Assembly (NCBI GenBank): GCA_030141605.1
Contig: JAQGDQ010000774.1
Span: forward strand, 1-52,500
Direction of reading: 5' to 3'
Source: Tubiluchus corallicola
Lineage: Eukaryota; Priapulida; Priapulimorpha; Priapulimorphida; Tubiluchidae
DNA length: 52,500 nucleotides
The notes under the pieces are model-generated. The model did no database searches. It had not been told where the DNA came from and worked only from the letters and a program-made list of their open reading frames with translations. This document shows positions 23,041-36,542 of the stretch, piece by piece. The position numbers were made by a program, and so were the translations under genes. The stretch's first letter is position 1. Every line of letters begins with the position of its first letter.

Positions 23041-24140
23041 CCATATTACTAAATGAAGAATGTTCTTGAACATTAATATGAAATTTTATCAACAAATTGT
23101 CAAAAAATTTCTTTGCAGAATTGGAGGTTTGCAATTGAGGAACTTCTCAATTTTAAAAGTAAACACATAGTGCCGCCAGAAAGAAAATTACTGCAAATTC
23201 AATCCAAAATTTTGTTTACATAAAAGACTAAGTGGGTAATAAGTTACCCCACATCAGGTAGCATCTGGCGCCCGAAATTATTATTTGGCCTCATTTTTTA
23301 AAAGCAGTTATGGCGGCAGGTTGGTCTGACGAGTTGTCAAAATAGAGTTGTCTAGAAGAATTGTCCTTGATTATTCTTGAGCAATGATTCAGAATGTTTT
23401 GATGACGCTCAGCAAAGAAGATTGCCACGTTTATATTGCATATCCATAAGAAATATACCTTAGTTGAGATGATGCAATACACATATCCCCATTTTTGTGC
23501 GAGACATATAATTAAAGATGTCTGAAGTTTTTATTGAGTAAATAAGACTTAGTTAACATCGGAATACTTTAGCAAGGACATGTGATAGTTTACCTAGCAT
23601 ATAAGTAATGAAAGAAGCACCAATTGGTGAACAAAGTACTATTGAAGATACTGCTTTAGATGCACGAATTTTATAGTCGTTTTCAAGAATTGTCCTTTAG
23701 GAACATTGTCATCGTCAAAAAAATAATTTGCAAGGCTGTTACAAACTCTGATTGTACTTTATGTATTTCATTTTGAATTTAAAATGGAAAAGCCTTTTGT
23801 TTCCTTAATAGTACCTATGAGCTTCGTATTAATGACGTGTGAACAGGCACGTTTGAACAGGCATAATAGACGCATGATAGGACTTTGCGCATGCTTTGTA
23901 TTGTGCATGTTGTCATGTTGCATAACGTATTTCATACACTAATTACATGAAATTTAACAGCCTACATAATAAGATTACTTGTATCTTCCTTACTTTCAAA
24001 CGATTGCTCGTCTTGATACAGAATCTTTTCTAATCTAGCAGAAACAGCAAACTGATTATAAAATGTTGTTGTACAAATGACTGTATTTTGATTGAATGTT
24101 ATTTTAAACGTCAATTGAAAAGTGGTAGTATAATAGCGTC
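23040..24140. other. No gene or repeat recognised
   Basis: AT-rich sequence with only short, low-quality frames (maximum 63 codons at 23,291-23,482). Confidence 0.45.
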
Positions 24141-24269
24141 ACGTGACACTTTTTTCAGAAATTAACTAACAGTTCCTCTTTCCATGCAGCTAATTGCAAA
24201 GACGATAGTTTAAATAATGCAATTCTAATTAAATTTATGAATAAGTTCTTAAATTTTAGGGTGCAATTG

Positions 24270-24740
24270 GTTCCGGTAGAGAAGTAGATGCCATATTTAT
24301 GTAATTTGGTGAAATTGTGAGGTGCCATCACCAGTTGTAAAGGTGATAAATTGTGGATATTAGCCCGATCGAAAATGGCCACCATTTTCAACATAGTCAA
24401 TAATATATGGTTGTTACCAGTTTTTAACAGCTTTATCTTTGCTGTTTAAAAGCATATGATAACTTTTGTGGTGTCAAAGTAATTATCGGTTTTCAAGGTC
24501 AAGAAATCCATTTTGATCATTAAGAACACGAGTGATCATCACCTCTGGATTTATGAAGCTGCCAAAATGACTGCAGCTGTGTAACAATTTTAACTATATT
24601 GGATGTTCTAAGACAAATAGGTAAATTATAGTAACATACTTATAGATTTATGGCAGTGCCCAATATGGGTGCCATGTTCAAGATGGTGAAAAATAAAAAA
24701 ACGCCTGTGTGATGGTCCCCCATCCAGCAGATTACTGCAA
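24270..24740 (+). repeat. Diverged foldback-family arm
   Basis: It resembles the left arms at 3,700-3,920 and 11,100-11,330: gatcgaaaatggccaccatt, then atatggttgttaccagtttt, then ttatcggttttcaaggtcaa, then tgcccaatatgggtgccatg. It is more degraded than the other members, and no inverted partner is obvious nearby. Confidence 0.4.
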
Positions 24741-25079
24741 CTAATTATTTTTCACTTTAAGTATTAATCTTAACGGTATCACGAATTGTTTACCTAATGA
24801 TTGATAATATTGATGTATTGATTTTTATGTTCCAATCTTGTGCTGCCATCTTTAGTCAAGAGTAGCATTATTTTCGATGAAGTTACCATTAAATGAAGCC
24901 ATTTTTCTGTTAAGCTACCTTAAATATGTAATTAGGCAGAAGGAGATGAAATTCGTTTCGTTTCAACATGACTTGTATTTTTCAAGCGAAAATACGTTTT
25001 GCAACAATTATTTCCATGATAATATTATGCCCGTGTTTGAACAAATGTGAAAGCTTCGTCACTGTACTACTGAGGTCAC

Positions 25080-25160
25080 TTCACCCAGAACTCGTTTCTG
25101 ATTGGTCGGCTAGCTTTCGAGGCCGGGAGATTGGACATATTGGCCTACGTGAGAGAGAGA
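25080..25160 (+). promoter_or_regulatory. Possible promoter-like patch with inverted CCAAT box
   Basis: The stretch holds ctgattggtcggc (an inverted CCAAT box at 25,100-25,106) in a locally GC-richer setting, upstream of the coding-like patch at 25,385-25,640. No TATA box or transcript evidence is visible. Confidence 0.2.
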
Positions 25161-25384
25161 GTAGAATGGCCGTGTTGAAAAATGGTCTGATATAACTATA
25201 TCATGGTTTCTTTTACGATGATTGAACAAGAAAATGGATGGTTTGTTCATTACTATGTTCTTTTTATTCATTGGTGAACGCTGTTCCTCTTTTGTTGGTG
25301 AAACCTCGTCAGTTACGCAACTGCTGAGAGACATTTGTTAAATTAGGCATTCGTTACATAGCCTAATCACCTTTCTCGTTGGAT

Positions 25385-25640
25385 AAAGATATTGTCACCT
25401 TTGACTTCACGTTCGATGATCTAAATCGCTTCCGTTCTGTGTGGGAACTCGGAGGAGATGATCTTCACATTATCCGATCTCCAGAGACTCTACTAAGTGT
25501 CCGGCGAGTTGGTGCGAAAGCTGCGTAGACCTAGTTCTGCTGCATTACCACAACGTGCGTGAGGAAGGACCGGTCCTACCCAAGTACTGGAGGAGACCTC
25601 GCCTTGTATGCAGGACGTCACGTGAGCGCAAGAAGTATTA
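25385..25640 (+). pseudogene. Coding-like patch in two frames, unknown family
   Basis: The sequence is GC-richer than its flanks. The first frame reads DIVTFDFTFDDLNRFRSVWE and runs on to a TAG near 25,528. An overlapping second frame then reads LVLLHYHNVREEGPVLPKYW and continues to about 25,670. The switch suggests a frameshifted remnant or two pieces of an exon, perhaps of a transposon-derived gene. No domain is recognised. Confidence 0.3.
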
Positions 25641-25843
25641 CAATGTTCATATGTTCATTTGTCAGCTAAATTAGATTGATTCATTGCAGTAACGATGTGG
25701 ATTTAATTGTTTTACTCAGGTAACGATAATTACTTAATGCCTAATATGGGCATATTATGTTCAAATGTTACAGCCTGTAACTAGCTTACAAAAATGGAAA
25801 TCATCAGCTCTATCAGCTTATGGTGGCAGAGAGAGAATGTGAG

Positions 25844-25849
25844 AACGAG

Positions 25850-25906
<57 letters not shown>

Positions 25907-25910
25907 CAGT
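25844..25910. repeat. GA microsatellite
   Basis: (ga)n of about 65 bp with a single ggg interruption near the end. Confidence 0.95.
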
Positions 25911-26748
25911 TACTGGCTTTTACCATGAATGTTACTAGAACTGAATGATGCAAAATTTGGACAAAGTATATATAGTTATTGTCAGTTACAATAAATGTTA
26001 AGAAAAAATAACTGTCGTTTACCGTTTTGCTACTTAATTCTTTCATTGCCAGTTAGAGCCTAATCTAAAGATTGCAACTGCACATAAAACAGTTTTTGTA
26101 GGGCGTTTTAACACTTTTGCACTAAAGCAAAGTAACTCAAGTTGCAAAACACGGAAGACGAGTTTGTGCATTTAAACTCGGAGAAAAATAAAAAAGTAAC
26201 GAAGAGAGAAAAAATAAACGTAAAAATAAAGCTCAGAAAAAGTGTACAAAGGAGAAAAAAATATTAACAAACAAAAAACGGAAAAAATAATGCCCGAGGA
26301 AAGAAAGAAATTGAAGTAATCTTTTTTTCCATGAAGCCACGATAGCCTGCATTTTAGGAACTTGCTTATTTGTAAAAACATTGTTGTGACAGTGTTCTCA
26401 GAAACTAAAAGCTTTCGAGTTTTTTTACAACTGATAATTTTCAAAATGTCAAAAAATACTTTCGGAAGACATAATATCTTTTAGCAAGCGATTTTTTAAA
26501 AAAAAACTGGTTTTACACTGCAAGATTACTAATCCGTTTTTTTCAACCTTTTTACTGTTTCATTCATTCTCAGCACTACTTCCATACCATGTTATTATTA
26601 AGCTCGTACATATTCGAGCTGAATCATAAGAACTTTCTGTTGAAGGAAGATTTTCATATGCTATTTTATAGACTAGATTATTTTGATTTACAATTTAAGA
26701 TTGTGTCCTACTTTGCTTTAAATGTTTTTGTTAGAAGGTCAGACGTAC

Positions 26749-26855
26749 CTGTTATAAAAGAAGCTTGCAGGCCAACATAAATTACACACAAAGCAATAAC
26801 TACAAGTAAAAGCAGCAATTCTGATCCAATTCTTTTAAACTTCTCAGCAGCAATA
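26749..26855 (-). CDS. Candidate transmembrane-segment exon (doubtful)
   Basis: The minus-strand frame reads AAEKFKRIGSELLLLLVVIA, continues through a hydrophobic run to GLQASFITG, and meets a strong donor, gtacgt, at 26,748-26,743. Basic residues before the hydrophobic segment would fit a type II membrane anchor. A TAA lies upstream in frame and there is no ATG, so it would have to be an internal exon; the acceptor chosen (acaag, start 26,855) is weak. No partner exons were recognised. Confidence 0.25.
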
Positions 26856-27099
26856 CTTGTATTTTACTGTTTTAGAATCGATTGTCTGACGTCAAAAAGG
26901 ACAATTAATTAAAAGAACGCGACAGTAACACTAGTTTTCATGAGAGAGTTGCGTTCAGAACGCGTCACTGATGCTTGACGTGGACGCGAATGATGACAGA
27001 GAGCTGCAAATGAAAAGGCTAAGGGACGCTCATGTTCACTCTGCTTAAGAAAACTAGTATTATTAAGAAAATTAACTTCATTATCAAACTCTTAGCTGT

Positions 27100-28080
27100 T
27101 TGTTACTGTATCAATTTCTTTTCAACTGGTCTGCTTATTTTTTACCTTTTTGGCAAATGAAGGCTTTTTGGCTTTCTGTTCAATACTTAGTTAGTGCATA
27201 ATTTTCTATACTGTGGACAGTGCCTTTAAGACATGATAATCAAATTAATTTACTGCAAATTGTTTGTCTGTAAAACGCCATTAGACCATCAAGAAAGTCA
27301 CAGGGCCAATTTGTATCGTGAAATGCTCCCGCCTCTGCCTTTTTTACGGATGCAGCACGCCTCCCTTAAATTTAGCGAGTTTCCACGTACATAGCAGTAA
27401 TTCATGTTTTTATTTTCAGATTGGCCCTTTTGGCTTTAGGTTTTTAAACTATCTTTTGAGAGGCCTTAACATATGAAGAGCGCTCATAATTAAAGCTATA
27501 GAACACCTAGTATTTATCGCTGCTGCCTCTATGCAAACGACTTATTTAGTTAATTGATTAATTAATTGATTGATTCATTCACACGCTAAAAGACAATTAA
27601 TTTGGTAACTGATTAATTGCCCGACTCCGGGAGCTTAGGTCAGGTCGATAGGGCGATGACGATTTCCCACACGATCTAGAACCGCGAAATATGCGTTGTG
27701 AGAATATTTCTTTATCTCTCGAGTTATTAAGCTGGCTTCCGCAATAAGCCTTTCAGTGTGAGTATACCAGGTTCGTATAAGCAGATAGAGTCTTTAAAGA
27801 GAATGCACTTTAGTCACTTCCAGTACAGCAAAGCAATTCAACAAGCATTAACAGTGATGACAGTCTATGAGTTCACGTTTACAAATATTTAACTTATGCT
27901 CTTGTGGGCGCTTACAACTAGAGGAAGTATATTACAAATAATATACCGATCAGCACATAAGTATTAAACTGCCCTGCTCGCACTTCTTGTGCACAAATTA
28001 CAAATTATTACAAACAGGTCTATCCGTTACAGTAACTAAAATAATCGTAAAGTGACTCATAATCGAGACTCTTAGCATCA
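27100..28080. other. No gene recognised; short ATTG/ATTA tract
   Basis: A degenerate tetranucleotide tract (ttaattgattaattaattga) lies at 27,548-27,578. Otherwise no coding or repeat signal was seen. Confidence 0.45.
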
Positions 28081-28298
28081 GAGGTTTGATACACAAATGA
28101 CGTAGAGTTCCTCTCCGTGCTGAGCTAAAGAAAGTGTCTCTTCTCCCAGATCGCCTCTCTGGTACAGCTATCAGCAGCTCTTCTCGTCTCGCAACCCAAG
28201 CATCAACAACCACCCAGAGCTCTTTGCACTACCTTTTCAATCGATGGTCACTTGACATGACATTAGCCAGTGACACGTTGAAGTGCTCCTTGGCTGCT
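28080..28298 (-). pseudogene. Coding-like remnant next to the 11-bp minisatellite
   Basis: The patch is GC-richer than its surroundings. On the minus strand a frame reads KEHFNVSLANVMSSDHRLKR, then an in-frame TAG, then VVVDAWVARREELLIAVPER, and stays open to 27,998. The protein-like composition suggests a decayed gene or transposon piece. No family is recognised. It ends abruptly where the minisatellite begins. Confidence 0.25.
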
Positions 28299-29321
28299 CT
28301 ACTGTTTCTCTGCTGTTTCTCTACTGTTTCTCTAATGTTTTTCTGCTGTTTCTATACTGTTTCTCTACTGCTTCTCTGCTGTTTCTCTAATGTTTCTCTA
28401 ATGTTTCTCTACTGTTTCTCTACTGTTTCTCTGCTGTTTCTCTAATGTTTCTCTAATGTTTCTATACTGTTTCTCTATACTGTTTCTCTACTGTTTCTCT
28501 ACTGTTTCTCTGCTGTTTCTCTGCTGTTTCTCTACTGTTTCTCTGCTGTTTCTCTAATGTTTCTATGCAGTTTCTCTGTGGTTTCTCTGCTGTTTCTCTG
28601 CTGTTTCTATACTGTTTCTATACGGTTTCTATACTGTTTCTCTGTTGTTCCTCTACTGTTTCTCTGCTGTTCCTCCAACGTTTCTCTAATGTTTCTATAC
28701 GGTTTCTCTATTGTTTCTCTAATGTTTCTCTACTGTTCCTCTGTTGTTCCTATACTGTTTCTATGCGGTTTCTCTACTGTCTCTCTGCTGTTTCTATGCT
28801 GTTTCTCTACTGTTTCTATGCTGTTTCGCTACTGTTTCTCTGCTGTTTCTATACTGTTTCTCTACGGTTTCTCTGTTGTTCTTCTAATGTTTCTCTAATG
28901 TTTCTCTAATGTTTCTATACGGTTTCTCCATGGTTTCTCTAATGTTTTTCTGCTGTTTCTCTACTGTTTCTCTACTGTTTCTCTGCTGTTTCTATATGGT
29001 TTCTCTAATGTTTCTCTACTGTTTCTCTACTGTTTCTCTGCTGTTTCTCTAATGTTTCTCTAATGTTTCTATACTGTTTCTCTAATACTGTTTCTCTAAT
29101 GTTTTTCTGCTGTTTCTCTACTGTTTCCCTTCTGCTTCTGTGCGGTTTCTCTGTGGTTTCTCTAATGTTTTTTGCTGTTTCTCTACTGTTTCTCTACTGT
29201 TTCTCTGCTGTTTCTCTAATGTTTCTCTGCTGTTTCTCTAATGTTTCTATACTGTTTCTCTATGCTTTTTCTAATGTTTCTATACGGTTTCTCTGCTGTT
29301 TCTCTACTGTTTCTCTACTGT
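28299..29321. repeat. 11-bp minisatellite, copy A' (about 1.0 kb)
   Basis: Same 11-bp family as at the window start, with about 90 units. Variant classes differ at the last bases (ctac, ctgc, ctaa, atac, atgc). It marks the junction between spacer B and copy A'. Open frames of 88-114 codons inside it are repeat artefacts. Confidence 0.95.
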
Positions 29322-32300
29322 TTAATTAAATTATGCATTAGTCTGTGCATGGAGTGATTTACTAGCAGGATCTTGCTTGGGAACAAGAAAAATGAACTAG
29401 GCAAGGTTCTAGCTAGCTCTTAAAAGAAAAAAATGAATTATGTAAGGCTCTAGTTAGCTGTTCAAACGGTTACCATTATAACAGAATGGGCTGCAAGGCG
29501 TTGTCAAGTGTACACTAACGTTGTCTGGTACACGCAACCTTTGACCTTTTCACGATCAGCATCAATCACTGGAATTGTGAAAAGGCTTATTCTCCTTGCG
29601 AGAGCAAAATAGACAACAATGGGATAGTTGAACAGCCTGAAAATTGTTTACAGCTGTGCATGGAGAAGCGTGCAACAATGTCAACAACAATGTCCACTGT
29701 TATCACAAGTAAAACATTTGGCTGAGAGACTTGAATAACATTCCATAACACCAACACGATTAGTGAGAAAATGGCTGCATTCCTAGCATATTTTGTATCA
29801 ATTAAAATGATCTGACGTCACAGTAACTTAGTAAATATTTCTCTCGTTTACATAATAGTTGATTTGAAAAACACAGACGATTCGTAAAACATCAACAAAG
29901 AAAGAACATTTGCTGTTCAGCTTAAGCATAACAAGGTCCAGTCGATACTTTGATTCAAAATTATTCGTAAGCCATAGGCAAAATACATTATCATTTTTTT
30001 CATTTTTTTTATTTTTTTATAAAAACTGACTTGCCTGCTGTCCCTTCAATGTGCTATTTTTGCGGTTACGTATGTACATGCATGCACGTTTAAACCATAA
30101 GGTTGAAGAACTATATGTATGTATATGTATATGTACGTGGCGCCATCTCTTGTCAATTTATGCAACTCTAACCCAGTACTTACAAACTATTAATTTTTGT
30201 TCTTACTGTTGTTAGTTTTTCTGGCATTATTATCCGTGTTTCTCCTAAGTTTAAGCTGTTTGTTTTAACGTATAAGATTAATGATTTACTCTTTTGTTTT
30301 TCGAACTATCATTGCTTACATTACTAGTACTGAGCTATCATACATAAATAAATGTCATCGTAAATATAATGTCTGATGCCATTTCTTTGTGACTTGTCGG
30401 GAAAACTTCCATTATACATCTCTTATGAATTATACAGATTATATATACATCTCTCATGATCACCGTTCGCGATAGCAATAATGTAGTGGTCACAGCGTCG
30501 ATTTGTAAACAAAGAGTTCCTGGTTCAAATGCAGGCTGTACCCCTACAGTTTTCTTTCAGCCGAGTTTGGTTTCAAAATTTAACAATACTAAGTTTATTT
30601 TATAACAATCATGAATTTATTGCATTGTCAGTTGTAAAGTTGTTGCATAAAATAAGTTGTGAAAATAAGTCTGAAATGCCATAAACGGGTAAACTTTTTG
30701 ACAGACACCTGGGCACGTATAAGCTTATGTATACCATATTAATTTCACAAAAATTATTATCAGATTAGTAAGCTGTATTTCTTATCACGTAGCGAATAAG
30801 CCTAATAATTATGTGTAAAGAAAACCCACATCGAGCAACTGGTCACCATTGCATAATAAAACTTATATTTGAAATGAGTGAAATTTTCAAAATAAGTGAA
30901 GTTTTCAAAATGAATGAAGTTTTCAAAATGAGAAATGTTTTTGGTGAGATGTTTGGCTGCACATTGTCAATGCTTTTATAAGAAAATAATTTTTCCGTAT
31001 GATATAGCAAGGGCTATACATGCTCAAAAATTGTATGGCACATATGTGTCATGCATTAAAACACTTTTTACATTCAATTCACTTAAGTTCAACCATTGAA
31101 AGCCAGAATGTTGTAAAACAGAAAGGTAACCATAATTTTTTTTCAAAATATAAGTACTTTTATAAATTCAGCACAAAAATATATACATTTCTTTTATGTT
31201 GATCATCATAACTTTATTGAACATTATTTTGATATTTTTATCAATATTACAAATTACACTAATTTGTATGTAATAATTGTTTGTAAAATCGACAAACATT
31301 ATTAGCTCATGAGCATAGACTGGTTGTAAAGTTAGAGGGAGCACATAAAAAGGCACTGTGACACATACCATGCCTTTTATTACACAAGTGCATTAGCATT
31401 GTGCAAAGTTTCATGCTTTCAAGGTTAAGCAAGCAATTCCGTCATTTTGTGCAACACTTCCAGCTATTTTGGAATTGGGTGTAATTGCAGAGGCATCTGA
31501 GCTTCAGATATGGATTCATGACTTTGATTCCTATATTTTAGACACCAAAATCCTTATCCTGTATGCTCCAATAGCTAAGGTGTGGACCTTTATAAGCTAG
31601 CATATTGTTAGCCATCTTGAAAACAGCTGTCATATTGGGCGAATTTCGAATGGCTCCATATTAAAATTGCTCACCTTAACGAAATTTAGCACTGTGCAAA
31701 CAAACGTTCAATGCTTTTAAAGCAAAAAGAGCATTTTTCCACATTCTAGTGACTACATTCCCATTCATTTTCAACGTCCATCTTTTACCTGCCCTTACTT
31801 TTTGACGTCACAAAAATTTTGTTTGGCCATGGCGATTTTTAGCCGCTTGTTCACGGTATATCTAAACACCAAAGAAATTCTTTGTTCTGACAAAAAATAA
31901 TACTTGTACCATGCAAAATAACACTGATGCTATTGTTGTTGTTATATGATATAAAAAAGAGACTCGCCTTTGTTGATGAACCTATAGTGTGTGTTAAACT
32001 GAATTCTAGCTTGAATATTTTGTACGTTAGTTTTGTAACAAACATGATTCATTTGGTTTACATATATCTGAAGCAAATGAGTCTATAGTATCAATTCTAT
32101 AATCTGCATGGTGTGAGTGTTAGAACCATGTTACTAATAATTTGAGTTTATTTATTGCTTTCGAACTGCATTTGAGTGTTCTCGAAACAGATGCTCAAAA
32201 TCGTCTTTCTAAGCCAAACGAAGTTTTTAAGTTACATGCCATAACTGTTGTAATAGTTTCATTGGCCGAACTGCAGGAATGGTTGATTTTCCCATATGCA

Positions 32301-34433
32301 AGCATCTAACTACCAATAGTGAATTATACTTAGCACAAGCCACTCAGTGTAGCTCTAGGGTAATAATGTTGTTGTTAGCACTTCTATAATTTACAAAACT
32401 GCTCTTTGAATAAAAGAAACATTTCATATTATGAGGTCACAGGACATCAACCTATGTGTAAGAAGAAGTTCCCATCAAAAATCTGTGCCCTTGTAGTAAA
32501 GCAGTTTTCTGGCTTACCCTAAAAATTTACAACAAAAATATTTATGGTGTTTTCTTTTAGTATTTGGTCCACAGAATACAATATCCAAATTATGGCACTG
32601 CAAATGGCTCAATTATGACGCCAAAAAAGATGGTCACCATTATACTAAAGAAACTGCCATTTGGTCTACCAGAACTGTAAAAAATGCCAATTTTCACTCA
32701 ACATTACGAAACCTTGCAGAGTGCTAGAATCAACTAATGTGATTAATTTTGATTATGGACTCAACAAAATTCGTCCAATATGGTCACAATTTTCGAGTTG
32801 GCTGACAAAATGGCAGATTCTAGCTTAGAAGGGTTATATCTTCGCTTTTAGTGCATAAGAGGATAATATCTTAATGTTTAAATATACGTTTTCAAGTTAA
32901 ATGAATCCATCTGATGCTTAAATGCCATCATAATAATATTAGCATTTCGTTGTGCTGATCGAGATGCTAAGATTGTTTCAAATGTTGCACAAGATGATTG
33001 ATTTGCTCGCATTGGTTTAAGAGCATGAAACTTTGCACAATAATTTGGCTAGATATGAAGCCAATTGACAATTACCCAATAAGGGCACTGCATTCATGGT
33101 GTTCAACAAGATGGCTGTCGTCGGCTTGTACAGGCCTTATTTAAGGAATTGTGTACAAAATCTACCTGTTTTGCCAATTAACATGCAAGTACTCTTACAA
33201 TGTAGCTAGGTTATGTTTAAATACTGGTATGGTTTCCCAAATGAACATTATATTATTAAAATTTTGCATTCAATCTTCTTATCATACTCAAGGAAGTATT
33301 TTAGTATTGTTATTGAAATTAAAGATTCCAAACTTTTTATTTCTCTAAGCATTGTTTCCAGCATTAAGCAGCTGACTTAGCACCATTTCGCCTGCTGGCA
33401 ACAACATTTAATAAGCTGATGCTTTTTTGATGCTTTGGAATACAAAATCCAATGTGATTTTCTTGTTAATTCAGTAAAACCTTTCCAGCCTGACTCATTG
33501 TAATGGTAATGTTTAGGCCAGGGATCAATCCCTGGGTGCTAACAGTTCTGCTTAATGGACAACATGTTTCCTCCACCCAATGACTATCTACCTTTGCACA
33601 AGTCCTTAAGTGCTTTGTCAGCAATAACATTCATGCATGTGTTGGTTTTATAATACTGGAATATATTACCTCTAGGAATATTGCTTAGAGGCACCAAATA
33701 TTTCTGTTAACTCTTACTTACGTGTAGACCATCTTTTTCTTCTGCGGCCAAGTCTGGTCACAATGAAAAAGTTAAGAAAAATTATATCTCAGGCACTTCC
33801 CTGTTCTAGACATTAATGTGTTGCAAGGTCTGAATATTGTATAATATTGTATCTGTATTTCACTTAAGAAACCATATCAGCATTCATACGTAACCTTGCT
33901 ACATTGTGACAGTACGTGCATGTTAGTTGCCTTTGTTCACAATTGCTAAAAGATATTGCACTTATAAGCTGGCAACAGCCACCTTGTCGGCCATCTTGAA
34001 TGATAATGTCTTATTAGCTTCATGTCTAAAATTAATCAACCGGATGAGTTTTACATTGTGTAAAGTATCATGTTTCTAAGGCAAAGCAAGCAATTCCACC
34101 ATTTTGTGTAATATTTGTAACCATATCAGCTGTCATTTCGAAATGGGATAATATTATGGGGACGTTTAAGCAACAGATATGGATTCATTGATCTTCGAAT
34201 CCATGAATTTAAAGTAGAGATGACACAAATAAAATGTAACTAATTTAAATTTTTAATTTGCAGTAGTTTTGAGCATCAAATATTTGAAATTTATTTGTAA
34301 CATTACTTGAGGTAGAGGATGCAGTAGCAAAGATACATGGGGTCCAATTACCACAAATACCTAAGTAACCTGGGACATTTCGCAAGAGGAAAGTCCCCAG
34401 AAGTTGTCATCCAGGAATTCACTAATGTTCTCA

Positions 34434-34885
34434 GCAGGTTCTTGTTCATCTTTGATAGCGTAGCTTATGCAGTGGACACTCATATACTCCTTACCTGGAA
34501 TGCTGAAACACTCTTTCTTGTTCATCTTTGATAGCGTAGCTTATGCAGTGGACACTCATATACTCCTTACCTGGAATGCTCAAACACTCTTTCTTGTTCA
34601 TCTTTGATAGCGTAGATTATGCAGTGGTCACTCATATACTCTTTACCTGGAATGCTCAAACACTGTTTCTTGTTCACATTTGACAGCGTAGCAGTGGTCA
34701 CTCATATGCTCCTTACGTGGAATGCTCAAACACTCTTTCTTGTTCATCTTTGATAGCGTAGCTTATGCAGTGGTCACTCATATACGCCTTACATGGAATG
34801 CTCAAACATTCTTTCTTGTTCATATTTGATAGCGTAGCAGAGGTCACTCATATACTCCTTATGTGGAATGCTCAAACACTTTCTG
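34434..34885. repeat. 76-bp minisatellite, shorter array in copy A'
   Basis: About six units, several with internal deletions (for example gatagcgtagcagtgg lacking cttatg). Nearly all are of type A and type B is missing. Near-duplicate segments of about 80 bp at 34,208-34,290 and 34,935-35,005 flank it. Confidence 0.9.
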
Positions 34886-35349
34886 ATAAATACCTTGTTT
34901 CATGGTCTAAAACGATGTTGACCTTGACGAGTTTGGATTTAAAGTAGAGGTAACACAAATAAAATGTACCTATTTTTAATTTTTAATTTGCATTAGTTTT
35001 GAGCATCAAATTTAAGTGAGTAATTTATTTATTATGATTATTATCTTAATGTCAAGATCATTGTTAATAATGATCACGTTGACAACGTTTTGTGTTACTT
35101 TGAAAGGCCCAACGAAATTCTATTTACAGCAAGATATTCTATAAAATGGCCAATCCAGGGTCCTTTGAGGCTGTATGCTTTCTGCACGTTAAAATTTTCT
35201 AATTTAATACAATCTATAAGATTAAACGTTCCTTTTACATTGTCAGCGACCTTAGCTAATAGAATGCAGGATCTTTTTGTCATAAATGCGCTGAATAAAC
35301 TTAGTTGTGTTTATTCATCGTCTGATGCAACTTAAAAGTTCCGGAAATA

Positions 35350-35585
35350 CGTCGCCGATGCAAAACGGTAAAACTTATCCTGGTCTGTTGATTAGGCAAA
35401 AACGCTGACAGAGCGAAATGACAGATCCTGTCCGGTATTGCTGACTATGTAAAAGCGCTGATAGAGCAAAACGATAAAACGTATCCTGGTTTGCCAATTA
35501 CGTAAAAACGCTGACAGAGCGAAAGGCTAAAACTTGTCCTTGTCTGCATAATAAGTAAACATGCTGATGGCGCAAAATGATAAAA
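35350..35585. repeat. Same 48/53-bp minisatellite, about four units, copy A'
   Basis: It carries the same cgctga anchors and the tcctgtccggtattg variant as 8,540-8,965, with fewer units. The array either expanded in A or contracted in A' after the duplication. Confidence 0.85.
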
Positions 35586-36465
35586 ACCGCTAATATAGCG
35601 ATATTACAGGTCGAAATTTTACAATAAAATTGTTACAAATTTAACCGTCAAGTTTCATAGTATATTCTTCAGTGACGCTCGCATACTAGACAAATTCAGC
35701 AAAATACGTGTGGGAATAGTGCGTACGTCTTTCATTTGTTCTCGAAAAAAAATGTTCTGGTTTAATCTGGTTTATTTCGCTTTAATACTTACAGTCTTCA
35801 TGCGGCTAAATTCTAAAGTAAATAATATGACAGCTTTTGAGGGATTAAATCAAAAGAAACAATTGCTCAATGAACGAATATCAGGCAAAATTTGAACAAA
35901 TTTTATACCTGACTTGCCAGACAGTAAACTGGTGGAAAGATTTTACCTTGCGTTGCCTAATTAATGAGTTATTAACTTATTTGTATCCCACAAGAAATGT
36001 CTGGAAGTCTCCCTCTTTAGACGCCTAGTTAAACCCCGCAAAATATTTTGCATGTAAACCAGTGATGACAAGCCATTGTTCTCACATTCAGGTCACGAAA
36101 TTCTTTGCTAACCCATCAATGCAATACATTTTGATATAGTTCTTTCAAATGCCACGTAAATGTGGTATTACAGTTAAATGGCTATTCGTTTTAACCTGCT
36201 AAATACGTTCGTGACACAAGCCATACCATTTCCACCACACTCAACTCCCACATCATACCACACCACACCACTTCTAGCACATCACACCTACTACACCACT
36301 CCACCATCAGGTTGAAGACCCGAATATTTTATGTGAGGGGTGAGACTAAGATCGATCATTTTGTAATAATTGAGCTAAAGCTATGATGTCTAGACTACGC
36401 ATGTGACCGCATGTGATGCAACGTAAACAATTGCACTTAGAATAAAAATAATTCAGCAACAATTC

Positions 36466-36466
<1 letters not shown>

Positions 36467-36542
<76 letters not shown>

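Noticed and set aside
28134-29329. Hydrophobic Phe/Leu/Cys open frames of 88-114 codons
   Set aside because: Translation of the 11-bp minisatellite in several frames; membrane-protein appearance is due to the T-rich unit.
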